This document shows positions 15,901 through 25,473 of a stretch of DNA of 63,170 bases, piece by piece. Both the position numbers and the translations under genes were made by a program. Position 1 is the stretch's first letter, and each line of letters starts with the position of its first letter. Source of the stretch: Bacteroidaceae bacterium (GTDB lineage: Bacteria > Bacteroidota > Bacteroidia > Bacteroidales > Bacteroidaceae); the NCBI GenBank assembly GCA_017416805.1, contig JAFQBB010000052.1, positions 1 to 63,170 of the forward strand, written 5' to 3'. The notes beneath the pieces are model-generated. The model was given only the letters and a program-made list of their open reading frames with translations, did no database searches and was not told the origin of the DNA.

Positions 15901-17154
15901 TTATCTCTTGCTTGTAACCTCAGCTACGTACTTGTCGATCTCTGCGATGAAAGCGTCGCCTACAGGCACGTTGTTCTTCAAGCAGAACATGTCGTAAACT
16001 GCCTGCCAAGGCATAGCCTTCTGCTCTTCCATAATACCGAGCACCTTGTAGCCTTCGCCTGCAAGTTCGTACTTGGCAAGCAGGTCTTTCGGCTCGAGGA
16101 GGGCACGGAGCATGCACTTCTGGGCTGAACGAGAACCGATGACGTAAGCACCGATACGGTTGATAGAGCCGTCGAAGAAGTCGAGACCGTAGTGTACGCG
16201 GTCGAGAGCACCTGCACGAACGATTTCGAAGAAGAGTTCCTGAGTAGGATCGTCCATGATAGTTACGTGGTCAGAGTCCCAACGAACGGGGCGAGACACG
16301 TGGAGCATCAACTCCTTCACGAAAGGCAATACGGCAGAAACCTTGTCGGCAGGAGACTCTGTCGGGTGATAGTGACCGGTGTCGATAGTCAGAATCTTGT
16401 CGTACTTGGAGGCGTAAGCTGTGTAGAAGTCGTGTGAACCTACAGTGAAGCTTTCCAGACCGATACCGAATACTTTACCCTCGATACAATCCTTCATCAT
16501 AGGAAGTTCCTTAGCAAAGATTTCATCCAATGACTGCTTCAGCAAGCTACGATAGAGACCGTGGTTCACGCTAACATCCTTGCAACCGTCATGTACCCAA
16601 AGGTTCATGATACAGGGGTCGCCCTGAGCCTCGCCCATAGCATTGGCAATCTCACGACAACGCTTGGTGTGCTCAATCCAGAAGTCACGGATGCCCTTAT
16701 CGGGGTTAGAGAGAGAGAGGTTACCGCTCTTCGGGTGAGAGAATGAAGTAGAGTTGAAGTCCAACGGAGTGTTGTTCTCCTTACCCCAGTCAATCCAACT
16801 CTGGAAGTGCTCTATGCCAACCTCATCGCGGTCAACCACTTTACCTTGGAAGTCACCATAGATTTCGTGAAGGTTCAAACGGTGAGTTCCAGGAATCAAA
16901 GTTTTAGCTTTGAGAACATCCTGACGAAGTTCGTCGATATTACGGGCTGCACCGGGGAAGTCACCTGTTGACTGGATACCGCCAGAGAGGGCACCTGCCT
17001 GCACTTCGAATCCCTTCACGTCATCAGCCTGCCAGCAGTGCATACTGAGGTGGAAGTCCTGCAACTGTTCCAACACTTTGTCTGTGTCAATACCAAGGGC
17101 TGCATAGCGCTCTTTGGCAATTTCATACGCTTTGATAATCAATTCTTCTTTCAT
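15901..17154 (-). CDS. rhaA: L-rhamnose isomerase
   Basis: The 417-residue cytoplasmic metal-dependent TIM-barrel enzyme converts L-rhamnose to L-rhamnulose. Metal-site blocks are visible as LGIDTDKVLEQ near the start, MNLWVHDGCKD, FGIGLESFTVGSHDF and ILTIDTGHYHPTES. The length is typical. It is the second gene of the operon after rhaB. Confidence 0.96.
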   Translation of the reverse strand: MKEELIIKAYEIAKERYAALGIDTDKVLEQLQDFHLSMHCWQADDVKGFEVQAGALSGGIQSTGDFPGAARNIDELRQDVLKAKTLIPGTHRLNLHEIYGDFQGKVVDRDEVGIEHFQSWIDWGKENNTPLDFNSTSFSHPKSGNLSLSNPDKGIRDFWIEHTKRCREIANAMGEAQGDPCIMNLWVHDGCKDVSVNHGLYRSLLKQSLDEIFAKELPMMKDCIEGKVFGIGLESFTVGSHDFYTAYASKYDKILTIDTGHYHPTESPADKVSAVLPFVKELMLHVSRPVRWDSDHVTIMDDPTQELFFEIVRAGALDRVHYGLDFFDGSINRIGAYVIGSRSAQKCMLRALLEPKDLLAKYELAGEGYKVLGIMEEQKAMPWQAVYDMFCLKNNVPVGDAFIAEIDKYVAEVTSKR

Positions 17155-17190
17155 GATAGTTGTTTTTATTTTTGTTAGTTATTTATTTAG

Positions 17191-17267
17191 AACACAGAGA
17201 CACGAAGTCACAGAGGACTTAATCAAGAGAGACGGAAGAAAACTCTGTGTCTTCGTGTCTCTGTGTT
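17191..17267. repeat. Hairpin in the rhaB-rhaA gap
   Basis: Arms 17191-17215 and 17243-17267 pair over 25 bp with one mismatch. The word is ACACAGAGACACGAAG. The loop is 27 bases. Confidence 0.8.
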
Positions 17268-17278
17268 TGATTCATGTA

Positions 17279-18742
17279 TCACTTGGTCACTTCCACAAAT
17301 TTCTTGAAGGCTTCGTTCCACACCTCAGTATCCTGTGGTGCAAACTCGGTGGTCTCGATGGATGACGCAATGAGGTGACGCATCTCCTGGATGCCGTTTA
17401 CCATGCCGACAGCCTTGGCCTGCAACATGATGTTGCCAATGGCAGTAGCTTCTGAAGGGCCTGCCACTACGGGGATACCCAGGGCATTGGCTGTAAACTG
17501 GTTGAGCACATTGTTCTTTGAGCCTCCGCCGATGACGTGGAGTTTCTCGATGGTGAAGGGTGCCATTTCCTGCATCCAACCAAACACCTGCTTGTAGCGC
17601 AAGGGCAGACTCTCGAAGATGCAACGTGTCAACTCGCCGTGAGTTTCGGGCACAGGTTGGCCGGTGCGACGGCAATAGTCCTGAATAGCCTCAATCATGC
17701 GGTCGGGGTTGGCAAAGCATGCATCGTCCGGATTGATAAGGCTGCGGAAGGCAGGTGCTGCCATGGCGGCCTCGATGAGTTCGGGATACGAGTAGTCGGT
17801 GGTCCACTCCTTGCGGCAACGCTCGAGCAGCCACATGCCACATATATTCTTAAGGAAGCGGGTTGTACCCTCTACTCCACCTTCGTTGGTGAAGTTCACC
17901 TTATAGCTCTCCTCGGTAATGATGGCATCCTCCACTTCGATACCCATCAGTGACCATGTGCCCGAACTGAGGTAAGCAAAGCGCTCGTTCTGAGCGGGAA
18001 CGGCTGCTACGGCACTGCCTGTGTCGTGTCCGGCTACGGCAATGACGGGGATGGCTCCCAGTCCGGTCTGGCGCTGCACCTCTTCGCTGAGCGGCCCCAC
18101 CTCTTCACCAGGGAATACGAAACGGCCGAACTGCTCTTCAGTAACACCTACTGCATCCATCAGTTCCTTGTCGAAACGTTTGGTGCGGGGGTCAAGCATC
18201 TGGGAAGTAGAGGCAATGGTATATTCGGTAACCATCTTGCCGGTAAGCATGTAGCTGAGTGCATCAGGGATAAAGAGAATCTTGTCAGCAGCCTCCAGTG
18301 CCGAACTCTTGTCGCGCTTGAGGGCATAGAGTTGGAACAGACTGTTGAAGTTGAGGAACTGGATACCCGTTACGTTATAGACCTTCTCTTTAGGAACCAC
18401 ACTGAAGAACTCCTCCATGGCGCTGAACGTATGGGGGTCGCGGTAGCAATAGGGGCTACGCATCACACCACCATCCTTGCCGAAACATACGAAGTCAACA
18501 CCCCAAGTGTCGATACCGATACTCTCCACGTGTATGCCCTCTTGGGCCACGACCTTCAAGCCACGGATTATCTCGTGATACAGGGCATAGATGTCCCAAT
18601 AGAAATGTCCGCCCACCTCAATGATGTTGTTCGGGAAACGTGTCAGTTCGCGCATCTCGAAGTTACCGTCCGAAAGCGTACCCAAGATGGTACGTCCGCT
18701 GGTAGCACCCAGATCGACTGCAAAGAAATTCTTGTCTTTCAT
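17279..18742 (-). CDS. rhaB: L-rhamnulokinase
   Basis: The 487-residue FGGY-family sugar kinase phosphorylates rhamnulose. The N-terminal phosphate loop FAVDLGATSGRTILG (about 8-22), the GIDTWGVDFV block (about 76-85), GHDTGSAVAAVPA (about 242-254) and the C-terminal HVIGGGSKN are diagnostic. It is the first gene of the leftward operon rhaB-rhaA-rhaT-rhaD. An AraC-type rhamnose regulator, expected from other Bacteroides, is not adjacent. Confidence 0.95.
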   Translation of the reverse strand: MKDKNFFAVDLGATSGRTILGTLSDGNFEMRELTRFPNNIIEVGGHFYWDIYALYHEIIRGLKVVAQEGIHVESIGIDTWGVDFVCFGKDGGVMRSPYCYRDPHTFSAMEEFFSVVPKEKVYNVTGIQFLNFNSLFQLYALKRDKSSALEAADKILFIPDALSYMLTGKMVTEYTIASTSQMLDPRTKRFDKELMDAVGVTEEQFGRFVFPGEEVGPLSEEVQRQTGLGAIPVIAVAGHDTGSAVAAVPAQNERFAYLSSGTWSLMGIEVEDAIITEESYKVNFTNEGGVEGTTRFLKNICGMWLLERCRKEWTTDYSYPELIEAAMAAPAFRSLINPDDACFANPDRMIEAIQDYCRRTGQPVPETHGELTRCIFESLPLRYKQVFGWMQEMAPFTIEKLHVIGGGSKNNVLNQFTANALGIPVVAGPSEATAIGNIMLQAKAVGMVNGIQEMRHLIASSIETTEFAPQDTEVWNEAFKKFVEVTK

Positions 18743-18800
18743 GCGATATTTTAAGTTTGTTATGTGAGGGCTGTGCGGCCCCCGGTTAATAAAAATTGTC

Positions 18801-18831
18801 CAAAAGTAACGGTTTTCTGTCAGTCAGCCAA
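18801..18831 (-). promoter_or_regulatory. Promoter of the rhamnose operon
   Basis: On the minus strand TTG (18829-18831), 20 bp, TACTTTTG (18801-18808) gives a leader of about 55 nt before rhaB. Confidence 0.6.
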
Positions 18832-19217
18832 CTGCTTTTCCCTTTTTTTTTACCGCAAAGGGGTATTTAGAGTTTTTTAAGGATTCAGAGAGACCCCCAA
18901 ACAGTATTTCCGGCCTGTATCCGGCGGGGAGACGACAGGTCCACCCGAACTGTTTTCCAGCGAGGAAGCTCCGCGCAGCATACACAAAAGGGTCAATCTG
19001 TAAATTATTATAACCACACGCTCCTTGTTTCAAAATTACCCCATAAAGCATGAGAATGTATCCGTACTCTCCTCTCCAAAGTTCACTTCCGGACATTGCA
19101 AAAGAGCCCTAAAGAGGGATTTTACATAAAGAACTACCAATATGGTTATCAGCCAGTTACAAAACAAACCACCACTCACCTCTCCATCCGTACAAACAGA
19201 CAGTTATCTCCCTGCCC

Positions 19218-19282
19218 GACACACGGCCGTCTATACCCCCCGACACACGGCCGTGTGTCAGGCAAAGAGACGGCCGTGTGTC
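19218..19282. repeat. Array B: GACACACGGCCGTGTGTC palindromes in a gene-free gap
   Basis: A full 18-bp palindrome (19242-19259) is flanked by two partial copies (19218-19230 and 19269-19282). Centres are 24 and 23 bp apart. The gap 18743-19609 is otherwise without a convincing gene. A 90-codon and a 100-codon minus-strand frame exist but show no domain or export signal. Confidence 0.75.
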
Positions 19283-19571
19283 TTGAAGCGGCCCAACTCT
19301 CTCTCCTCCAAGAGAGAAACTCCGTTCCATTGCAAGGGATAAAATAGAAGCAAATCTGTCCGAATCGTTTACTAAGAACTTACGAACAAAGACCCTTAGA
19401 GACAGAAGGAACCATCCATCTGCCCAAAGAGTCCGAAATCCCATAGGCCAACTTGCCACATCTCCCTATTTTGAGCCGTTTTCGTCCTTCTTCTCACCGC
19501 ATACCGAGTTTTTTTAGGGGAGATTAGCCCACTTTTTTGCCCAGAAATAGGCTAATGTGCAAAAAAAGCCG

Positions 19572-19579
19572 TACCTTTG
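19572..19579 (+). promoter_or_regulatory. -7 element upstream of the small membrane protein gene
   Basis: TACCTTTG matches TAnnTTTG and lies 30 bp before the start codon at 19610. No -33 box is seen. Confidence 0.45.
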
Positions 19580-19609
19580 GCCAGATATATATATAATATA
19601 GGTATAGAA

Positions 19610-19993
19610 ATGGACATAACGATTGTGATAGCAGGCTTGCTGTTTGCCATGTTCTACACAGTGAGCAAAAATCTGAAGGGAGACAATGCCGACGGCACCT
19701 ACATGCCTGAGAACTGGCCCCAAATGCCGCTTCCCGAAGATATTGCCGACGAATCCGGTGAAACGGCAGAGCAGACGGCCCCTGTACATACGGAGACCAG
19801 ACAGTATGTGGGAAGAGAGCATCCGCGCACAGCGCAAGTTGCCACCACTCCCGTACGGACAGCTCCGGACTGCCATCAGGCCGACACAGACCACGCAGGG
19901 CATCCCAATCCTATAAGTCACGAACTGCGCTCGCCAAAGGGAGCACGCAGAGCATTCATATTCAGCGAAATATTCAAAAAGAAATACGTCTAA
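19610..19993 (+). CDS. Small membrane-anchored protein, unknown function
   Basis: The 127-residue product begins MDITIVIAGLLFAMFYTVSK, a single N-terminal membrane anchor. A long polar, Pro/Glu/Thr-rich part of low complexity follows, and then a basic tail (SPKGARRAFIFSEIFKKKYV). I chose this ATG because the frame upstream overlaps the promoter. It lies 44 bp before the CoA-transferase gene and is probably co-transcribed. No family is recognised. Confidence 0.7.
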   Translation: MDITIVIAGLLFAMFYTVSKNLKGDNADGTYMPENWPQMPLPEDIADESGETAEQTAPVHTETRQYVGREHPRTAQVATTPVRTAPDCHQADTDHAGHPNPISHELRSPKGARRAFIFSEIFKKKYV

Positions 19994-20037
19994 TGGGGAA
20001 GCACATCTGCCCCCGGAACAAAAAAAGCAAAAGAAAT

Positions 20038-21534
20038 ATGGCATTGAAATTCATCACAGCAGCCGAGGCTGCCAGCTTGGTAAAACATGGAGATAACATC
20101 GGCCTCAGCGGCTTTACGCCTGCAGGCACCCCCAAAGCAGTAACACAAGAAATAGCAAAAATAGCAGAGGCCGAACACACCAAAGGAAACCCCTATCAGA
20201 TAGGCATCTTTACGGGAGCCAGCACAGGCGATTCATGCGACGGAATCCTTGCCCGCAACAAAGCCATCCGCTACCGTGCCCCCTATACTACCAACCCCGA
20301 CTTCCGCAAGGCTGTGAACAACGGCGAAATAGCCTACAACGACATACACCTCTCACAAATGGCACAGGAATTGCGCTACGGCTTCATGGGCAAAGTGAAC
20401 CTGGCCATCCTGGAGGCATGCGAGGTAACCCCGGACGGGAAAGTCTATCTGACCGCCGCCGGAGGTATCTCACCCACCATAGCACGCATGGCCGACAAGG
20501 TGGTGATTGAACTGAACGCGGCACACAGCCGCAACAGCATAGGGCTGCACGACGTGTATGAACCGCTTGACCCACCCTACCGCCGCGAAATCCCCATCTT
20601 CAAACCCAGCGACCGCATCGGTACGACCTACGTGCAGGTTGACCCGACCAAGATTGTGGGTATCGTAGAGGTGAACAAGCCCGACGAAGCACGTGCCTTC
20701 ACTGCCCCCGACCCCATCACGGACAAGATTGGTCAGAACGTGGCCGACTTCTTGGCTGCCGATATGCGACGCGGCATCATCCCACCGACCTTCCTGCCCC
20801 TGCAGAGCGGTGTGGGAAACATTGCCAACGCCGTCCTTGGAGCATTGGGACGCGACACCACCATACCGGCCTTCGAAATGTACACCGAGGTCCTTCAGGA
20901 TGCAGTGGTTGACCTCATCCGGGCCGGACGCGTGAAGTTCGGAAGCACCTGCTCGCTCACCGTGACAAACGACTGCCTGAACGGCATATACAGCGACATC
21001 GAGTTCTTCCGCGACAAACTGGTGCTCCGTCCCAGCGAAATCAGCAACAGCCCCGAAGTGGCACGCCGTCTGGGCATCATCTCCATCAACACTGCCATCG
21101 AAGCAGACATCTATGGAAACATCAACTCCACCCACATAGGCGGTACCAAGATGATGAACGGCATTGGCGGAAGCGGAGACTTCACACGCAATGCATACAT
21201 CTCCATCTTCACCTGCCCGTCAGTAGCCAAAGAGGGCAAAATCAGTGCCATCGTGCCCATGGTGTCACACCACGACCATACGGAACACGACGTGAACATC
21301 ATCGTCACCGAACAAGGCGTGGCCGACCTGCGCGGTAAGAGCCCCATGCAGCGCGCACAAACCATCATAGAGAACTGTGCACACCCAGACTACAAGAACC
21401 TCTTGTGGGACTACCTGAAACTCTCGTCCAAGGGACAGACCTGTCACAACGTGGCCGCCTCGCTGGCCATGCACGACACACTGGCCAAGAAAGGCGACAT
21501 GCGCCTGACCGACTGGGCAGAGTATGTGAAGTGA
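20038..21534 (+). CDS. Acetyl-CoA hydrolase / succinyl-CoA:acetate CoA-transferase
   Basis: The 498-residue class I CoA-transferase starts MALKFITAAEAASLVKHGDN, with the LSGFTPAGTPKAV glycine-rich block near residue 22. IGGTKMMNGIGGSGDFTRN (about 365-383) and VTEQGVADLRGKSPM (about 422-436) are the conserved CoA-binding and oxyanion regions. The enzyme moves CoA between acetate and succinate or propionate, fitting the acetate/succinate/propionate fermentation of Bacteroides. Fifteen codons of upstream frame are open but lack family similarity. Confidence 0.92.
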   Translation: MALKFITAAEAASLVKHGDNIGLSGFTPAGTPKAVTQEIAKIAEAEHTKGNPYQIGIFTGASTGDSCDGILARNKAIRYRAPYTTNPDFRKAVNNGEIAYNDIHLSQMAQELRYGFMGKVNLAILEACEVTPDGKVYLTAAGGISPTIARMADKVVIELNAAHSRNSIGLHDVYEPLDPPYRREIPIFKPSDRIGTTYVQVDPTKIVGIVEVNKPDEARAFTAPDPITDKIGQNVADFLAADMRRGIIPPTFLPLQSGVGNIANAVLGALGRDTTIPAFEMYTEVLQDAVVDLIRAGRVKFGSTCSLTVTNDCLNGIYSDIEFFRDKLVLRPSEISNSPEVARRLGIISINTAIEADIYGNINSTHIGGTKMMNGIGGSGDFTRNAYISIFTCPSVAKEGKISAIVPMVSHHDHTEHDVNIIVTEQGVADLRGKSPMQRAQTIIENCAHPDYKNLLWDYLKLSSKGQTCHNVAASLAMHDTLAKKGDMRLTDWAEYVK

Positions 21535-21540
21535 TGAATC

Positions 21541-21567
21541 TTTTAGGGGTGTTTAACACCCCTAAAA
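21541..21567 (+). terminator. Terminator after the CoA-transferase gene
   Basis: TTTTAGGGGTG pairs with CACCCCTAAAA around a TTTAA loop. It lies 7 bp after the stop. Confidence 0.8.
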
Positions 21568-21588
21568 AACTAAGATAAAAAAGAAAAC

Positions 21589-23634
21589 ATGACCCTGAAA
21601 CGAACCATCTTTTCCTCCCCCATAGCCTTCGTAGCCAACATGGCATGGGCCTACGTGGCTTATGCCCTCTGCCGCATCATCTACCTCGCAGAGAACTGGA
21701 GCGTACTAGGGAGCAATCTCTCCTGGACCTCAGTATGGGAAATGATGCAAGGAGCATGGATGTTCGACACCTCGGCATTGCTTTATACCAACGCCCTGTA
21801 TGCCCTGATGATGCTCGTGCCACTCCACTACAAAGAACGCGACGGATGGCAACATGCAGCCAAAGCGGTATTCATAGCAGTCAATGCCCTGGCCATCTGC
21901 ATCAATCTGGCAGACAGTGTCTATTTCCAATACACCGGCCGACGCACCACAGCCACTATCTTCAGCGAGTTCAGCAACGAAGGGAATCTGGGAAGCATCA
22001 TCAGCATCGAACTGCTGAACCACTGGTACCTGGTCGTAGCGGCCATCGCACTCATCTATGGGCTCAGCAAAGCTTATGTGCTACCCGTAGGCAAGCCGTG
22101 GCGCCGGCCCTTCGGACTATACTACACCATACAGACCATCTGTCTGGCCCTCTTCATACCCCTATGCATCTGCGGCATGAGGGGCGGTGCCACCACTGCC
22201 GTGCGCCCCATCACCATCAGCAATGCCAACCAGTATGTGGACCGCCCGGCAGAAGCCGCCTTGGTGCTGAACACCCCCTTCTCGCTTATCCGCACACTCG
22301 GCAAGAAGCCCTTTGTTGACCCCAAATATTTCGACAAGGAGACATTGGACAGCCTCTATTCACCGGTACACAATGCGGCAGCAGCCACAGAGGTTCAAGA
22401 ATCCGGAGAGCCAGCCAATACTCCCGGCGCCATGCAAGCAGGACATTCGTCTGAACTCCTAAGCGAAACGTCACTCCTACACTCCTGCACTCCTGAAAGG
22501 AAAAACATCGTCATCCTCATCGTCGAGAGTTTCGGACGTGAGTATATCGGCGCCCTCAACCGCCACATCCCCGGCTATCAGGGATATACCCCCTTCGTAG
22601 ATTCACTCATCAGCCAAAGCCTCACGTGGGAATACAGCTATTGCAATGGGCGGAAAAGCATTGACGGAATGCCCTCCGTACTGAGCAGCATCCCCATGTT
22701 TGTAGAGCCCTTCTTCCTGACACCGGCCTCAACCAATGCCCTCGGGGGAATAGCTCGCGAACTTGGCAAGGATGGTTACCACACAGCATTCTTCCATGGA
22801 GCCGAAAACGGCTCAATGGGCTTTCAGGCTTTTGCCCGCGCCACTGGTTTCCAGGAGTATTACGGAAGGACTGAATACAACGAAGACAAGCGCTTCGGGG
22901 GTGACAACGACTTTGATGGGACCTGGGCCGTGTGGGACGAACCCTTCATGCAATTCTATGCACAGACAATGAACGACATGAAGGAACCCTTCCTTACAGC
23001 CATCTTCACCGCATCATCACACCACCCGTTTGCCGTACCCGAAGAATACACCGACACCTTTCCAAAAGGAGACAAGCCTATCCATCAATGCATAGGCTAC
23101 ACAGACCATGCCCTACGGCGCTTCTTCGAGACAGCCAGCCGACAGCCATGGTACAAGAATACACTCTTCGTACTCACTGCCGACCACCCCAACCAATCAT
23201 CACTGCCCGAATACCAGACAGCATTGGGCAGCTTCAGTGTACCCATCATTCTCTTTGATCCATCGGGAGCATTGCCTGCAGGCATACAGCCGGGCATAGC
23301 CCAACAGATTGACATCATGCCCACCCTACTTGGACTGTTGGGACACGACAAACCATACGTAGCCTTCGGAATTGACCTGCTGGACACCCCCGCAGAGGAG
23401 ACCTGGGCCGTAAGTTACCAGAACGACATCTACCAGTTAGTCAAAGGCAACCACCTGATACTCTTCGACGGACAGGCCACAAAGGCCATATACAACTTCC
23501 GCGAAGACCCACTGCTACAGCACGACCTGTCAGGAAACGCCCCACAACCAAACCTGGAACAAGAACTGAAAGCCATCATCCAAAGCTACATGCAACGGAT
23601 GAACGGAAACCAACTGATAATAAAAGAACCATAA
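21589..23634 (+). CDS. LtaS/OpgB-like membrane sulfatase-fold transferase
   Basis: The 681-residue product has about five N-terminal transmembrane segments (residues 10-190) and an extracytoplasmic alkaline-phosphatase-fold domain from about residue 305. Metal-site blocks are IVESFGREY, the nucleophile region GRKSIDGMP (Ser in the position often Thr) and TADHPNQ. Such enzymes transfer phosphoglycerol or phosphoethanolamine to glycans. Residues about 265-303 form a Ser/Thr-rich linker whose DNA has near-repeats of CACTCCTGCA, so it may vary in length. The next gene starts right after its stop codon, so the two are coupled. The context is lipid A and glycan synthesis. Confidence 0.88.
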   Translation: MTLKRTIFSSPIAFVANMAWAYVAYALCRIIYLAENWSVLGSNLSWTSVWEMMQGAWMFDTSALLYTNALYALMMLVPLHYKERDGWQHAAKAVFIAVNALAICINLADSVYFQYTGRRTTATIFSEFSNEGNLGSIISIELLNHWYLVVAAIALIYGLSKAYVLPVGKPWRRPFGLYYTIQTICLALFIPLCICGMRGGATTAVRPITISNANQYVDRPAEAALVLNTPFSLIRTLGKKPFVDPKYFDKETLDSLYSPVHNAAAATEVQESGEPANTPGAMQAGHSSELLSETSLLHSCTPERKNIVILIVESFGREYIGALNRHIPGYQGYTPFVDSLISQSLTWEYSYCNGRKSIDGMPSVLSSIPMFVEPFFLTPASTNALGGIARELGKDGYHTAFFHGAENGSMGFQAFARATGFQEYYGRTEYNEDKRFGGDNDFDGTWAVWDEPFMQFYAQTMNDMKEPFLTAIFTASSHHPFAVPEEYTDTFPKGDKPIHQCIGYTDHALRRFFETASRQPWYKNTLFVLTADHPNQSSLPEYQTALGSFSVPIILFDPSGALPAGIQPGIAQQIDIMPTLLGLLGHDKPYVAFGIDLLDTPAEETWAVSYQNDIYQLVKGNHLILFDGQATKAIYNFREDPLLQHDLSGNAPQPNLEQELKAIIQSYMQRMNGNQLIIKEP

Positions 23635-24579
23635 ATGAACACCAAATATCTCCTTATACGTACAGGATGGCGGCTGATGTCACTCTTACCCTTCTGGGCC
23701 ATATACCTAATCAGCGACTTTATCTACTTTCCACTATACTACGTGGCACGCTACCGCCGGAAAGTAGTCCGCAAGAACCTCACCAATTCCTTTCCCGAAA
23801 AGACAGAAAAGGAGATTATACGGATAGAGAAACGCTTCTACTCGGCATTTTGCGATTACCTGATGGAGACCGTGAAACTGATGGACATGTCTCCCAAGAA
23901 AGTAAAAAAGCACATGCGTTTTGAAGGCCTGGAAGAATTGGAACGCTTAGTGGTCAAAGAAGGAAAATCCTGTGTACTGTACATGGGACATAATTTCAAT
24001 TGGGAACTTGTCACCTCGCTCCCACTCCACTTCAAGGACGAATCAAACATCCGGTTCGGACAAATCTACCACCCCCTGACCGACAAGAACATGGACAAAC
24101 TTTTCATCGAGCTGCGTGAGCAATACGGCTCAGAGTGTATCCCCATGGCCCGTACCCTGCGCCGCATAGCCGAACTGGAGAAACAAAAAGCCCCCTTCGT
24201 CATCGGCTTCATAGCCGACCAGGTACCGTACTGGGAGGCAATAAATCATTGGGTAGATTTTTTACATCAAGATACTCCAGTCTTTAACGGCACAGAAAAG
24301 ATTGCCCGCCGTACTCATAGTTCCGTATTCTACTTCTCCGTCAGAAAAGAAAAGCGAGGACACTACGTTGGAAAATTTGAACTCCTCACAGAGGATGCAT
24401 CAACAACATCTACCAACGAACTGACCGAATGCTATTTCAAAATGTTAGAGGATGGAATAAAGAAGGAGCCTCACCTATGGCTCTGGACCCACAAACGTTG
24501 GAAACGAACCCGCGAAGGATACGAAGCAAGAGAAGCTCAACGGATATTGGAACGACAGAGATACAAGAATAATGCATAA
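23635..24579 (+). CDS. Lipid A biosynthesis (LpxL/HtrB-type) acyltransferase
   Basis: The 314-residue inner-membrane protein has an N-terminal anchor (about residues 10-40), VRKNLTNSFPEKTEKEI near 45-61 and the catalytic HxxxxE block in YMGHNFNWE (about 117-125). FVIGFIADQVPYW is the acyl-site block. It adds a secondary acyl chain to lipid A. The start codon abuts the stop of the sulfatase-fold gene. Confidence 0.92.
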   Translation: MNTKYLLIRTGWRLMSLLPFWAIYLISDFIYFPLYYVARYRRKVVRKNLTNSFPEKTEKEIIRIEKRFYSAFCDYLMETVKLMDMSPKKVKKHMRFEGLEELERLVVKEGKSCVLYMGHNFNWELVTSLPLHFKDESNIRFGQIYHPLTDKNMDKLFIELREQYGSECIPMARTLRRIAELEKQKAPFVIGFIADQVPYWEAINHWVDFLHQDTPVFNGTEKIARRTHSSVFYFSVRKEKRGHYVGKFELLTEDASTTSTNELTECYFKMLEDGIKKEPHLWLWTHKRWKRTREGYEAREAQRILERQRYKNNA

Positions 24580-24642
24580 CAGAATAAGCTTAAACATAAT
24601 ATCGAATCAAAAGATTGATAGTTATAACTTATATTTTTAACA

Positions 24643-25473
24643 ATGGAGGCAAGAAGGACAAAAATAACATTACTCATTTCTACCTATAATTGGAAGGAAT
24701 CTCTCAAATGCTCCCTTACAAGTGCATTCAGACAAACATTATTGCCAATGGAAATAATCATTGCAGATGATGGTTCAAAAGAAGACACCCGCGAATTGAT
24801 AGAAGAAATGCGACAAATAAGTCCTGTTCCACTTATTCATGTATGGCACGAAGATAGAGGTTTCCGCAAATGCGAAATACTAAATAAAGCTATTGCAAAG
24901 GCCCAAGGAGATTATATTGTACAGATTGATGGAGACATTGTCATGGAGCAACATTTCATTGAAGACCATGCCAATATGATGGAAAAAGGGTATTTCATCT
25001 GCGGAAGTCGTGTCCTACTCACTAAAGAAATTACAGACAAAATCCTAACCGGAATAATCAAAAAACCAAATGTTTTCAGTTTACCATTAGGATATGCATT
25101 GAATGGATTTAGAATAAGTCCCTTACGAAAATACCTTGCCAAACGATATGCAAAAGATATTGGACACCTAAGAGGTTGTAACATGGCATTCTGGAAAGAA
25201 GACATCATAGCAATCAACGGCTACAATGAAGACTTGACCCAATGGGGACATGAAGATACAGAATTAGGGTTTCGTCTTTACCATAAAGGTCTCCAAAAGA
25301 AAGTCCTTAAAATGGGCGGGATTGCGTACCATCTATACCACAAACCATCCGACAGGAGCAATGAGCAATTCCATTGGGATACATTAAACACCGTTCGAAA
25401 AGAAAGATCCTTTTGGACAAAGAATGGTATAGATAAATTATTATTAACGAGTGTATTTTGCCAAATCCTTTAA
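24643..25473 (+). CDS. Family 2 glycosyltransferase
   Basis: The 276-residue product has a GT-A fold: ITLLISTYNWKESL at the start, the nucleotide-binding IIIADDGSKEDT (about 38-49), DGDIVM as the DxD region (about 96-101) and a C-terminal block GHEDTELGFRLYHKG typical of this GT2 subgroup. It is cytoplasmic and probably adds a sugar to the lipopolysaccharide core. Its last 30 bp overlap the end of the convergent GT8 gene. From here on the DNA is visibly A+T-rich. Confidence 0.9.
   Translation: MEARRTKITLLISTYNWKESLKCSLTSAFRQTLLPMEIIIADDGSKEDTRELIEEMRQISPVPLIHVWHEDRGFRKCEILNKAIAKAQGDYIVQIDGDIVMEQHFIEDHANMMEKGYFICGSRVLLTKEITDKILTGIIKKPNVFSLPLGYALNGFRISPLRKYLAKRYAKDIGHLRGCNMAFWKEDIIAINGYNEDLTQWGHEDTELGFRLYHKGLQKKVLKMGGIAYHLYHKPSDRSNEQFHWDTLNTVRKERSFWTKNGIDKLLLTSVFCQIL

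Noticed and set aside
18824-19096. Minus-strand frame of 90 codons in the gap between rhaB and 19610
   Set aside because: No start context, domain, export signal or promoter, and codon use is unlike the neighbours. It overlaps the rha promoter side of the gap.
19157-19459. Minus-strand frame of 100 codons covering array B
   Set aside because: The protein is mostly translated palindrome repeat and Trp/Ser-rich noise; no family is recognisable.
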